Shown here: positions 1-7,142 of the stretch, piece after piece
How the letters are laid out: every line of letters starts with the position of its first letter
Position numbering within the stretch: position 1 is the first letter of the stretch
Assembly (NCBI GenBank): GCA_030528765.1
Contig: JAUMYD010000001.1
Span: forward strand, 19,700-33,377
Reading direction: 5' to 3'
DNA length: 13,678 nucleotides
Source of the DNA: Bacillota bacterium
Lineage (GTDB): Bacteria > Bacillota > Dehalobacteriia > UBA4068
The notes under the pieces: model-generated
What the model was told of the DNA's origin: nothing
Database searches by the model: none
Seen by the model: the letters and a program-made list of their open reading frames with translations, nothing else
Program-made: the position numbers and the translations under genes

Positions 1-2222
1 TGAACGATGACAGCGTGCAGGCCAATGACAACTGGCGCCATGATCCGGAGCTGAACCGCAGCGTCCACCTGGCCACCATTAAAGATAAGAGCTACAGCAA
101 GCTCATCGAAGAGCTGGTGAACCAGTTCGCCTTCTGCCTCTCCAGCCGGGATCCGGAGCTGCTGGACAGAAAGTGGATGGGCGACCCGGCCAAGACCCAG
201 GAGACACTGGATGCCCTCATCGCCAGCTGCTACTGCCAGCACATGCCCGTGGTGGCCAGTGATGCCAGCGTCCGCAATTATGTGTTGCAGAACGGCACTG
301 TCTATGACCTGACCGATGGAAAGAAGGCCTTTGACGTGGCCTCCACCTTCAAGGCCTATGCCTTTGGTGAAGAGATCATCACCAACACCGATGAGACCGA
401 TACCTTCACCTATACCTACTACGCTGATGACAATTACAGCGTGGGTGAGCTCCTGGACGGCGTTCCCAGCGAGCCCGGCGTTTACTGGGCCCAGGCACAC
501 CTGCCCGGCGGCAACAAATATTTCAAATACGACCACTACATCTACGGCAAGGATTTTGACGATCAGATCTTCTACGGCACCGATGCCCAGGGCAATTACA
601 TCTACGACAAAGAAGATGTTCCGGAAGAATACATCGTCCGCGCCGGCTCTGATATCATGCTGAATTCCAGCTCCACCGGCAGATGGTATGCTCCCTCCAA
701 TGCCCGCGGTATCGTCCGCTTTGTGATCTCCGCAGCAGATAAAACTGCCCTGAAGGCCCAGCTGGAAGCACTTTCTGCCCTGAAGGAAACGGATTACACC
801 GAAAAGAGCTGGGCAGTCTTTGCAGCAGCAGTGGAAAAGGCAGAGGGCATCCTGGATGACATCTATGCGGATGCCGCTGCTGTGGAAGCCATGCAGAAAG
901 AACTGAAGCAGGCAGAGGATTACCTCTTCCGCCGCAGCGATGTGGCAAGCAAGAGCGCCATCGAGGGCCTGCTGGCCTATGCGGCAATGCTGGAAAAAGC
1001 GGATTACACCGCTGAAAGCTGGGCCGCACTTCAGGCAGAATGCAGCGCAGCACTGGCTGTCGCTGAAAACGAACGGGCCGGCAAGGAAGAAGTGGCAGCA
1101 GCAGCAGCTTCCCTGGAAGCAGCCATCGACGCACTGGAAGTCGCCAGCTACACCCTGTATATCACCAGCATCGGTGATGGCGAGGCCTATGTTCAGGGCG
1201 GCGGCGATGATGCGCTTCTCCCCGTGGGCAGCCGGGTCACTCTTTGGGCTTCCCCGGATAAAGATGCAGATTTCGATTACTGGTATGATCTGAACAGCGG
1301 CGAGATCCTCAGCTACAGCGTAATGCTCCCCTTCACCATGCCCAATTCGGATGTCCATCTCTTTGCCTACTTCGTTAATGAAAAGGACGGAAAGGACGAT
1401 GCGGACGAAGAGGACGAAGAGGAAAGCTACACCATCAAGGCCACTGTGGGCAAGGGCGGCAGCATTGACCAGAAGGCCAAGGAAAAAGTGGACGAAGGCG
1501 ATGACATCACCTACGTCATCACCCCCGATGAAGGCTATGTGATCAAGGATGTTCTGGTAGACGGAAAGAGTGTCGGCGCTGTGGATCGCTACACCTTCAA
1601 AGATGTGGACGATGACCACGAGATCGAGATCCTCTTTGCGGCCAAAGCCCCCGAAGTGATCCGCTACAATCCCTTCTATGATATCAAGGAAGCGGATTGG
1701 TTCTACAACGATGTTCTGGACAGCTATGCGCTGGGCCTCATCAACGGCCGCACCGTAAACAGCTATGCACCGGAAGGCAATATCACCATAGCAGAGGCCA
1801 TTAAGCTGGCTGCCACCATGCACCAGAAATATACCAGCGGTGCTGTCACGCTCAGCAATGGAGCGGAGGTATGGTATAGCAGCTATGTTGACTACGCAGT
1901 GGCAAACGGCATCATCAAGGCCGGTGCATACAGCGATATGAACGCCACCGCCACCCGCGCCCAGTTTGCCATGATCTTTGCGGCGGCTCTGCCCGAAGCA
2001 GCTCTGCCGGCCATCAACGACGTGGCAGATGGCAAGATCCCCGATGTGAAGCTGGCAGACAGCTGCGGCGCGGCAGTCTATAAGCTCTACCGGGCAGGCA
2101 TCCTGAACGGCAACGATGCAGCAGGCAGCTTTTCCCCTGCAAGCAATATCAAGCGCAGTGAGGTCGCTGCCATCGTCAACCGCATGATGAATGCGGAAAA
2201 ACGGCTCACAGTAACACTGTAA
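1..2222 (+). CDS. SLH-domain surface protein with FIVAR and InlB-type repeats (5'-truncated)
   Basis: The reading frame is open to the left edge, so the start lies outside the window; the GTG at 15 is only the first in-frame start-like codon. About 739 residues are visible. Residues 1-240 are rich in Tyr and Asp and I do not recognise them. Two FIVAR-like helical repeats follow (about 245-310 and 318-380), each with a K-x-DYT-x-x-SW core. Next come two beta-rich repeats of the InlB-B/bacterial-repeat type (about 382-458 and 474-547) separated by a very acidic linker, and three SLH repeats (about 556-608, 620-662, 678-729). C-terminal SLH domains normally hold a secreted protein on the cell wall through pyruvylated secondary polymers. 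FIVAR and InlB-type modules are common in large adhesins and extracellular glycosidases. The protein is therefore probably exported and wall-bound; a catalytic domain, if any, would lie upstream. Domain calls are from pattern only; the SLH call is the surest. Confidence 0.9.
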   Translation, partial: NDDSVQANDNWRHDPELNRSVHLATIKDKSYSKLIEELVNQFAFCLSSRDPELLDRKWMGDPAKTQETLDALIASCYCQHMPVVASDASVRNYVLQNGTVYDLTDGKKAFDVASTFKAYAFGEEIITNTDETDTFTYTYYADDNYSVGELLDGVPSEPGVYWAQAHLPGGNKYFKYDHYIYGKDFDDQIFYGTDAQGNYIYDKEDVPEEYIVRAGSDIMLNSSSTGRWYAPSNARGIVRFVISAADKTALKAQLEALSALKETDYTEKSWAVFAAAVEKAEGILDDIYADAAAVEAMQKELKQAEDYLFRRSDVASKSAIEGLLAYAAMLEKADYTAESWAALQAECSAALAVAENERAGKEEVAAAAASLEAAIDALEVASYTLYITSIGDGEAYVQGGGDDALLPVGSRVTLWASPDKDADFDYWYDLNSGEILSYSVMLPFTMPNSDVHLFAYFVNEKDGKDDADEEDEEESYTIKATVGKGGSIDQKAKEKVDEGDDITYVITPDEGYVIKDVLVDGKSVGAVDRYTFKDVDDDHEIEILFAAKAPEVIRYNPFYDIKEADWFYNDVLDSYALGLINGRTVNSYAPEGNITIAEAIKLAATMHQKYTSGAVTLSNGAEVWYSSYVDYAVANGIIKAGAYSDMNATATRAQFAMIFAAALPEAALPAINDVADGKIPDVKLADSCGAAVYKLYRAGILNGNDAAGSFSPASNIKRSEVAAIVNRMMNAEKRLTVTL

Positions 2223-2263
2223 AGGCAGCAGAATGCAGCCCCTGTAACTATGGCACTATATAT

Positions 2264-2305
2264 GCAGCAAAAGAGAGCGGCAGCAATGCCGCTCTCTTTT
2301 GCTGC
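2264..2305 (+). terminator. Bidirectional intrinsic terminator after the surface protein gene
   Basis: A perfect 19-bp stem (2264-2282 with 2287-2305) is closed by a GCAA tetraloop of GNRA type. The core GAGAGCGGCA/TGCCGCTCTC is flanked by A4 on the left and T4 on the right, so it can act on both strands. It starts 42 bases after the surface-protein stop and could also stop transcription from the opposing EamA gene. Confidence 0.85.
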
Positions 2306-2492
2306 TCCCCCGCGTTTGCTGAGCTTCCGGTCAAGACCCAAAGCGCAGCTCCTCTCTGCTGTCACAGCAGGCTCCGCAAAAAGCAGCGCAGGGCTGCTCA
2401 TGAAGGCGGCACCCCACAGCAAAGTCCCTTCTTCCGAAAGAAAAGGAAATGCAGAAAAAGGGACTTGCACTGCGGTCTGCAGGGGAGAGAAC

Positions 2493-3425
2493 TTATTCTT
2501 TTTCAGGAGCAGGAAGGACAGGCGCAGGCTTGGCGAATCGCTGCGCGCCCCAGACACCCAGGATGATGGCCAGAGAGCAAAGCCCGGAAAGCCAGGTAAA
2601 GGGCTCTCCCAGGAAGATCACGCCGGCCAGAACGGAGATGGCAGTGGTCAGATTGGCAAAGATCACTGTCCGCGAAATGGGCAGGTGAGTGGTGGCATAG
2701 CTGGACATGGAGTAGGCCCCCACAGAAGAGATGGTGGAAAGATAGAGCAGGGAGATGCAGAAATTCTCATTCCGGAAGGGAGCGATCAAAGCGGAAAGAT
2801 CAGCTGCGTTTTCCCAAAGGGCCAGGATGGGGAAGCAGATGCAGCCCGTCATCATCATAAAGTAGCAGCGCTCAAAGGCCGTATAGCTCCGGGAGAGCTT
2901 GCGGTTGATGATGCTGTAGGCTGTGGCAGAAAAAACCGCCACCAGCAGGATCAGCACGCCCACCGGGCGGATCTCCCCGCTGGAGCTGTTCTGCAGGGCC
3001 AGGACGATCACCCCGGCAATGGAAAGCAGACTGAAGGCCACCTGGCCGACAGTGGGCTTCTCTTTCAGAAAGGGGATCGCCGCAAAGATGGTCACCACCG
3101 GAATCAGGGCGATCATCACCCCGGAAAAGCTGCTGTTGGTATAAAGCAGGCCATACTGCTCACCCAGGAAATAGATCACCGGCTCACAAAGGCCCAGCAG
3201 GATCAGGCTTTTCAGATCAGCCTTCCGAAAGCGGATCTTGACCCTGGGGCTGAGCCGCAGCAGATTGATGCAGAGAAAGGCAATGATAAAGCGCCAGCCC
3301 AGCAGCACCAGGGGGGAGGCCACCTCCAGAGCCTTACTGGAAAACATGAAGCTCAGACCCCAGATCAAATGGCAGCCCGTAGCCGCAAGCAGCGCAGCTA
3401 AAGTCTTGTTTTTCACGAAAAGCAT
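2493..3425 (-). CDS. EamA/DMT-family transporter (first copy)
   Basis: This is a 310-residue protein of almost continuous hydrophobic helices with the two-fold layout of the drug/metabolite transporter family (about ten membrane segments). The first EamA repeat spans about residues 10-145, starting with a CHLIWG-type helix and ending at the F-L-K-E-K-P turn. The second spans about 155-295 and ends with I-F-L-G-E-P-F-T, the usual re-entry turn of the last helix pair. The family exports or imports small metabolites such as amino acids or drugs; the substrate cannot be read from sequence. AAGGAG sits five bases before the ATG at 3425, which fixes the start. The gene lies just downstream of tRNA-Glu and its terminator on the same strand. 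I see no clear promoter between them, so readthrough or a weak promoter must supply transcription. It is only distantly similar to the other EamA gene at 4807. Confidence 0.88.
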   Translation of the reverse strand: MLFVKNKTLAALLAATGCHLIWGLSFMFSSKALEVASPLVLLGWRFIIAFLCINLLRLSPRVKIRFRKADLKSLILLGLCEPVIYFLGEQYGLLYTNSSFSGVMIALIPVVTIFAAIPFLKEKPTVGQVAFSLLSIAGVIVLALQNSSSGEIRPVGVLILLVAVFSATAYSIINRKLSRSYTAFERCYFMMMTGCICFPILALWENAADLSALIAPFRNENFCISLLYLSTISSVGAYSMSSYATTHLPISRTVIFANLTTAISVLAGVIFLGEPFTWLSGLCSLAIILGVWGAQRFAKPAPVLPAPEKE

Positions 3426-3491
3426 CCACTCCTTCAGTAAAAATTGCAGCGAAACAATATAAAAATGCCTTTACGCAATATAGCAGTTCAG

Positions 3492-3522
3492 AAAAAAAGA
3501 GCCACCAGCAAGGTGGCTCTTT
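3492..3522 (-). terminator. Intrinsic terminator of tRNA-Glu
   Basis: On the minus strand an 11-bp stem, AAAGAGCCACC/GGTGGCTCTTT (3512-3522 with 3496-3506), has a five-base loop and runs directly into a T-run (3492-3498). The first stem base is the final A of the tRNA CCA end, so terminator and tRNA abut with no spacer. Confidence 0.88.
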
Positions 3523-3597
3523 GGTGACGCGTATGGGGTTCGAACCCATGAATGCCAGCGTGAGAGGCTGGTGAGTTAACCGTTTCTCCAACGCGCC
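3522..3597 (-). tRNA. tRNA-Glu (anticodon CTC)
   Basis: This is a 76-base tRNA with the CCA end encoded. Acceptor arms GGCGCGT and ACGCGTC pair with one G-U. The D-arm closes GAG/CTC around AACGGTTAA. The anticodon stem is CCAGC/GCTGG around the loop CTCTCAC, giving anticodon CTC (reads GAG, glutamate). The T-arm is ATGGG-TTCGAAC-CCCAT. The discriminator is A. Bacterial genomes often carry only a TTC isoacceptor for glutamate, so this is a dedicated GAG reader, in keeping with the GC-rich codon use around it. It has its own promoter and terminator and forms a single-tRNA transcription unit. Confidence 0.97.
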
Positions 3598-3612
3598 ATA
3601 TAGTACCTTAAT

Positions 3613-3641
3613 ATTATGCCAAATTCTCCGCTCTTTGTCAA
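3613..3641 (-). promoter_or_regulatory. Sigma-A promoter of tRNA-Glu
   Basis: On the minus strand, TTGACA (3636-3641) and CATAAT (3613-3618) are separated by exactly 17 bases. Transcription should start near 3606, giving a leader of about nine bases before the tRNA. This is one of the best consensus matches in the window, as expected for a stable RNA gene. Confidence 0.85.
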
Positions 3642-3685
3642 GCGTTTTTCTCGCTCTCCAGAAAAAATATCCCCGCCGGGGAAGA

Positions 3686-3714
3686 TTGCAGAAAAAGCTG
3701 CGGCGGTTTATAAT
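3686..3714 (+). promoter_or_regulatory. Probable promoter of the GH25-EamA operon
   Basis: A perfect TATAAT lies at 3709-3714. The best -35 at 17 bases is TTGCAG (3686-3691), which matches only in its TTG. It points away from the tRNA promoter and would give a pyrimidine-rich leader of about 75 bases before the GH25 start. Confidence 0.6.
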
Positions 3715-3795
3715 AGAGCTGTTATATTTTTCCAGATACATTTTTCTGTTATGCCTTCTGTTCTGTTCTTCCCCAAAATCTTCAAGAGGTGAAAC

Positions 3796-4779
3796 ATGCC
3801 CGAAAGAAAACGAGCTGCCCGGCAGCTGAACAATAAAAATATCATCATTCTCCTTTCCTTCCTTTGTCTGATCCTCCTGCTGGCTCTGCTGATCTGCCTG
3901 GGGGTCCTGATCAGCCTGGATCCCCCCGCGCCCGCAGTCACGGAGGAAGAGGAGGAAAGCGTTCCTCTCAGCAGCCTTGTCCGCTATGCGGATACCTTCA
4001 ACGTGAGCAGCGAATATCTGCAGACCATTCTTCCGAGTCATCTGTTCTACCGGGATCAGGGCGTACTGGTCTGCACCCCTCTGGACGAGCGCCTGCCCCT
4101 GCATGATCACAGCTGGGATTCTCTGGTATATGATTTCGGCCGCATCCGCTATGAAGAGGAAGGCCGCCCCGTAAGCTACGGCGTGGATATCAGCTATTTC
4201 CAGGGGAATATCGATTGGCAGGCCGTAGCCACAGATGGCATTGATTTCGCCATGGTGCGCCTGGGCTACCGGGGCTATTCGGAGGGGGGTATTTTCGAGG
4301 ATGAATTCGCCCGGGCAAACCTGCAGGGCGCAGAGGAGGCCGGGCTGGAGCTGGGTGCTTACTTCTTCTCCCAGGCCATCAATGAAGAGGAGGCCTTGGA
4401 GGAGGCTGAATTCGTCCTGGAGCTGCTGGAAGGGCGGGAGCTCAGCTACCCCATTGCCTTTGATATGGAGGAGATCGACGACAGCAGCGCCCGCACCGCG
4501 AACCTTAGCGTGGAGCAGCGCAGCAAGATCACGGAAAGCTTCTGCTCTGCCATCGAAAAAGCAGGCTATCAGGCCATCATCTACGGGAACATCCCCTGGC
4601 TGGCCGGGCGGCTGGATCTGCCCAGCCTGCGGGAATATCCCCTCTGGCTGGCACAGTATTATGAACGCCCCCTTTTCCCCTATGCTTTCTCCATCTGGCA
4701 ATACACGGAAAGCGGACAGGTGGCGGGGATCTCCACCCCTGTGGATCTGAACATCTGCTTCACCCCGGACTGGGACTAA
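3796..4779 (+). CDS. Membrane-anchored GH25 muramidase (lysozyme)
   Basis: This 327-residue protein has a basic N-terminus (PERKRAAR), one membrane helix (about 16-41) and no lipobox, so it is probably a signal-anchored protein facing outward. Residues 42-125 form an acidic, Ser-rich stretch and a small unrecognised region. Residues 126-325 are a glycoside hydrolase family 25 domain: YGVDISYFQG with Asp131, the AFDMEE strand with Asp223 and Glu225 (the family's DxE catalytic pair), YPLWLAQY, and the closing SIWQYT...VDLN motif. The family cleaves the beta-1,4 bond between MurNAc and GlcNAc in peptidoglycan. Key residues are intact, so it should be active. AGAGGTG lies four bases before the ATG. 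The EamA gene follows after 27 bases and is probably co-transcribed. The role is likely wall remodelling rather than phage lysis: no holin or phage gene is nearby. Confidence 0.92.
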   Translation: MPERKRAARQLNNKNIIILLSFLCLILLLALLICLGVLISLDPPAPAVTEEEEESVPLSSLVRYADTFNVSSEYLQTILPSHLFYRDQGVLVCTPLDERLPLHDHSWDSLVYDFGRIRYEEEGRPVSYGVDISYFQGNIDWQAVATDGIDFAMVRLGYRGYSEGGIFEDEFARANLQGAEEAGLELGAYFFSQAINEEEALEEAEFVLELLEGRELSYPIAFDMEEIDDSSARTANLSVEQRSKITESFCSAIEKAGYQAIIYGNIPWLAGRLDLPSLREYPLWLAQYYERPLFPYAFSIWQYTESGQVAGISTPVDLNICFTPDWD

Positions 4780-4806
4780 GCCCCGCCCTGTGAATAAGGA
4801 GGTTTT

Positions 4807-5721
4807 ATGCTGAGAAAATATGCTTCCCTGCTGATCCTGCTTTCTGCCATCCTCTGGGCCAGCACGGGTCTTTTCATCCGCCACTTCAATACCTGGGGCC
4901 TGGATTCCATGGAGATCGTGGAGCTGCGTTCCATCAGCGCAACAGTGCTGCTCCTTCTCATCATTCTCTGCTATAAGCCCCGGATGCTGCGGGTTCGCCT
5001 GCGGGATCTCTGGTGTTTTCTGGGCTCCGGTGTAGTCTCTGTCACCTTCTTTAATTTCTGCTATTATTCCACCATCCGGGAGCTCTCTCTTTCCGTAGCT
5101 GCCACCCTGCTCTATACCTCTCCCATTTTTGTGATGCTCTTTTCCGCCCTGCTCTTCCGGGAGAAGATCAGCTGGCGGAAGATCCTTGCCCTGCTGCTGG
5201 CGTTTTCCGGCTGCACACTGGTCAGCGGTGTTCTGGGGGGCGGCACCGTCCTTTCTCTGCGGGGCCTGCTGCTGGGTCTGGGCAGCGGCCTGGGCTATGC
5301 GCTCTACAGCATCTTTTCCCGGCTGGCCCTGAACCGGGGCTACAGCAGTCTGAGCATCACCTTCTATACCTTTCTTTTTTCCAGCCTGGGCGGAGCCTTT
5401 CTGGCAGATTTCGGCACGATCACTGCCGCCCTGGCTTCTCAGGGCTTTTCAGGGATCGCCTTCTTCTGCTTCTATGCCCTGCTCACCACAGCGCTGGCCT
5501 ATATTCTCTACACAGTGGGGCTGAGCTGCATGGAAAATTCCCGGGCTGCAGTGCTGGCAGCCATCGAGCCTGTGGCCGCTACCATTTTCGGCCTGCTCTT
5601 TTTCCGGGAGATCCCCAGCCTGCCTATGTTTATCGGCATGCTGCTGGTGCTTTCGTCCCTCTTCCTGCTAAACCAAAAGGAAAGCACTGCGGAAGGAAAG
5701 CTGCGTGCAGGGGTCTCCTGA
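4807..5721 (+). CDS. EamA/DMT-family transporter (second copy)
   Basis: This is a 304-residue polytopic protein with two EamA repeats, about residues 8-138 and 152-290. The first opens with S-A-I-L-W-A-S-T-G. The second ends with the characteristic A-Y-I-L-Y-T-V-G-L stretch followed by N-S-R-A-A-V-L-A-A-I-E-P-V and F-F-R-E-I-P, a strong signature of the family. It should move a small metabolite across the cytoplasmic membrane; the substrate is unknown. AAGGAGG four bases before the ATG gives an ideal ribosome site. It is the second gene after the GH25 muramidase, with a 27-base gap and no promoter or hairpin between them. The link with the muramidase is probably transcriptional rather than functional, though export or recovery of a wall-derived product is conceivable. 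Confidence 0.9.
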   Translation: MLRKYASLLILLSAILWASTGLFIRHFNTWGLDSMEIVELRSISATVLLLLIILCYKPRMLRVRLRDLWCFLGSGVVSVTFFNFCYYSTIRELSLSVAATLLYTSPIFVMLFSALLFREKISWRKILALLLAFSGCTLVSGVLGGGTVLSLRGLLLGLGSGLGYALYSIFSRLALNRGYSSLSITFYTFLFSSLGGAFLADFGTITAALASQGFSGIAFFCFYALLTTALAYILYTVGLSCMENSRAAVLAAIEPVAATIFGLLFFREIPSLPMFIGMLLVLSSLFLLNQKESTAEGKLRAGVS

Positions 5722-5764
5722 GCCCCTCTGAACCTCCAAAAACAGTGCATCTCTCAATTTTTCT

Positions 5765-5790
5765 GCTGCAGAAGCAGCTCCTTTCTTTTT
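5765..5790 (+). terminator. Possible terminator hairpin 1 after the EamA gene
   Basis: GCTGC (5765-5769) pairs with GCAGC (5774-5778) around AGAA, followed by TCCTTTCTTTTT. The stem is short and the T-run is interrupted, so it is a weak candidate in a cluster of three. Confidence 0.4.
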
Positions 5791-5804
5791 CCCGCTCCGG
5801 GTCT

Positions 5805-5835
5805 GCGGCCCACAAAGAAAAAGAGGCCGCTTTTT
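5805..5835 (+). terminator. Possible terminator hairpin 2 after the EamA gene
   Basis: GCGGCC (5805-5810) pairs with GGCCGC (5825-5830) across a 14-base A-rich loop and is followed at once by T5. Confidence 0.5.
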
Positions 5836-5854
5836 CAGCCCGCAGGCTTTTGAT

Positions 5855-5887
5855 GCCCTGCCCCTTCTCTCTTGGGGCGGGGCTTTT
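5855..5887 (+). terminator. Terminator hairpin 3 between convergent genes
   Basis: GCCCTGCCCC (5855-5864) pairs with GGGGCGGGGC (5874-5883) with one G-U over a nine-base loop, then T4. It ends just before the exchanger stop codon on the other strand and is the strongest of the three hairpins here. There is no matching T-run for the minus strand. Confidence 0.65.
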
Positions 5888-5900
5888 CCTTCCCCAAAAC

Positions 5901-6845
5901 TCAGAGCAGGCTCAGCAGCAAATAAGCCCCATAAAGACAAAGCAGCAGCAGGCCCTGCCAGCGATAAAAGCGGCCCCGCAGCAGCACAGGCAGCAGTGCC
6001 AGAGCCAGCAGCAGCAAACAAAGGGGCATATCCAGCCGCAGGCTGCCGGGGGAGATGGGCAGCGGCTCCCCGGAGAAAAGAGAGCAAAGGGGCAGGATCA
6101 GGCTCAGATCGATCAGATTCGCACCAATGATATTCCCCAGGGAAAGGCTGGGCTGCTTCTTGCAGAGTGCTGCCAGGCAGGTGACCAGCTCCGGCAGGGA
6201 AGTACCGATGGCCACCATGCTCACGGCGATGATCCGCTCCGGAAGCCCCAGCGCCAGAGCCAGCTGAGAGGCACTACGCACCAGCATACGGGAGCCCAGC
6301 ACGATACTGCCCGCGCCCAGAAGGAATTTTCCGCTCTGCAGCAGCAGCTCTGCTTTCCGGGGCCGCAGCCTGCCGCCGGACGGGCCTTCCCTGTGGGCAG
6401 AAAAAAGCAGCTCCCCCAGGAAAAACAGGAAGATCCCCAGCAGAAGCAGACAGCCCAAGGAAGAAAGCCTTCCCCCCCGGCTGGCTGCGGGCAGGATCAG
6501 GCCGGCAGCCAGCAGCAGCAGGCTTTTCCCCAGGTATTCCCGGCGGCAAAGCCGCCCACCCGGCAGAAGGAAGAGGGAAAGCCCCAGGATCAGCCCGGTG
6601 TTTGCGCTGACTGAGCCCACTGCATTTCCCACAGCCAGCTCCACCCGGCCTTCCAAAGCGGCAAAAAGGGAAACCAGCAGCTCCGGCAGGGTGGTGGCCA
6701 GGCTCACCAGGCTGGCACCCACGATGAATTTGGGAATGCCGGAAAACTCTGCCAGCCAGGCTGCAGCATCCACAAACAGCTCCCCTCCTCTGATCGTCAG
6801 CAGCAGGGCCAAAGCGAACAGCAAAAGCGCGCCTTTGAAATCCAT
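5901..6845 (-). CDS. CaCA-family sodium/calcium (cation) exchanger
   Basis: This 314-residue membrane protein has the inverted two-repeat fold of the cation/calcium exchanger superfamily. The alpha-1 repeat covers about residues 39-90, with GASLVSLATTLPELLVSL (Glu55) then G-N-A-V-G-S. The alpha-2 repeat covers about 203-250, with G-T-S-L-P-E-L (Glu219) then G-N-I-I-G-A-N. The two PEL glutamates are the ion-coordinating residues of the family (YrbG/CaxA-type). It should exchange Na+ or H+ for Ca2+ or a related divalent ion. The loop joining the halves (about 148-168) is short and basic. Length is typical for bacterial members. GGAGGAG four bases before the ATG at 6845 fixes the start. Upstream is a structured 250-base region. 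The exact ion cannot be told from sequence. Confidence 0.92.
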   Translation of the reverse strand: MDFKGALLLFALALLLTIRGGELFVDAAAWLAEFSGIPKFIVGASLVSLATTLPELLVSLFAALEGRVELAVGNAVGSVSANTGLILGLSLFLLPGGRLCRREYLGKSLLLLAAGLILPAASRGGRLSSLGCLLLLGIFLFFLGELLFSAHREGPSGGRLRPRKAELLLQSGKFLLGAGSIVLGSRMLVRSASQLALALGLPERIIAVSMVAIGTSLPELVTCLAALCKKQPSLSLGNIIGANLIDLSLILPLCSLFSGEPLPISPGSLRLDMPLCLLLLALALLPVLLRGRFYRWQGLLLLCLYGAYLLLSLL

Positions 6846-6875
6846 GTTTCTCCTCCGGCAAAAAAGCTCTTCCCT

Positions 6876-7094
6876 ATTCTATGTGGGGCAGCAATGGGAA
6901 ATGTTTTGAAGGAACGCTTTTCTTTGGGCGAGTCGCTTTTCCACCGGGAGCCTTTCCAAAGAGCAGCAGAAAAAAGAAGCGAAAAGTTCCGCTGCCAGCC
7001 CCGAGCAGCGGATCTTACCTTCCGGCGCTTTTGCTTCGGCCCAAGGAGAGCCTGCCCATGGGCAAGACAGCTTCTTTCCCAAAAATCCTGTGCA
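6876..7094 (-). other. Non-coding leader region upstream of the cation exchanger
   Basis: With the panF terminator beside it, the gene-free stretch is just under 300 bases. On the minus strand it holds a hairpin TCCGCTGC/GCAGCGGA (7005-7012 with 6988-6995) followed by ACTTTTCGCTTCTTTTTTC, which resembles an intrinsic terminator. It also holds a TGCCCATGGGCA palindrome. A possible -10 (TAGAAT, 6876-6881) has no good -35. I compared it by eye with the yybP-ykoY, lysine, cobalamin, THF and T-box consensus motifs and could not match it to any. Confidence 0.4.
6981..7012 (-). terminator. Terminator-like hairpin in the exchanger leader
   Basis: An 8-bp perfect stem TCCGCTGC/GCAGCGGA with a nine-base loop is followed after two bases by T4 and then by further T-rich sequence. 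It lies about 135 bases ahead of the exchanger start codon, so it is either a second stop for panF readthrough or an attenuator of the exchanger gene. Confidence 0.45.
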
Positions 7095-7130
7095 TAAAAA
7101 AACCCGCTGCCCTGACGCAGAGCAGCGGGT
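7095..7130 (-). terminator. Intrinsic terminator of the yhdT-panF operon
   Basis: On the minus strand ACCCGCTGC (read from 7122-7130) pairs with GCAGCGGGT (7102-7110) over an 11-base loop and leads into T7. It starts 12 bases beyond the panF stop codon. Confidence 0.85.
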
Positions 7131-7142
7131 CCCATTCTTTTA

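Noticed and set aside
15..17. GTG as start codon of the surface protein
   Set aside because: The frame continues open to position 3 with no ribosome site before the GTG, and a secreted SLH protein needs a signal peptide that is not seen here.
2422..2467. Inverted repeat AAGTCCCTT/AAGGGACTT downstream of the first EamA gene
   Set aside because: The arms are 28 bases apart and no T-run follows on the minus strand. The nearby 2264-2305 hairpin explains termination better.
3334..4884. A 516-residue minus-strand open frame crossing the tRNA and opposing the GH25 gene
   Set aside because: It runs antisense to a GH25 gene with clear catalytic motifs and through a tRNA and its promoter. Such long shadows come from GC-rich codon use that leaves few stops in the opposite frame. 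The translation has no recognisable domain.
3796..5721. GH25 muramidase as part of a prophage lysis module
   Set aside because: It has a membrane anchor and is paired with a metabolite transporter; no holin, tail, integrase or other phage gene is present.
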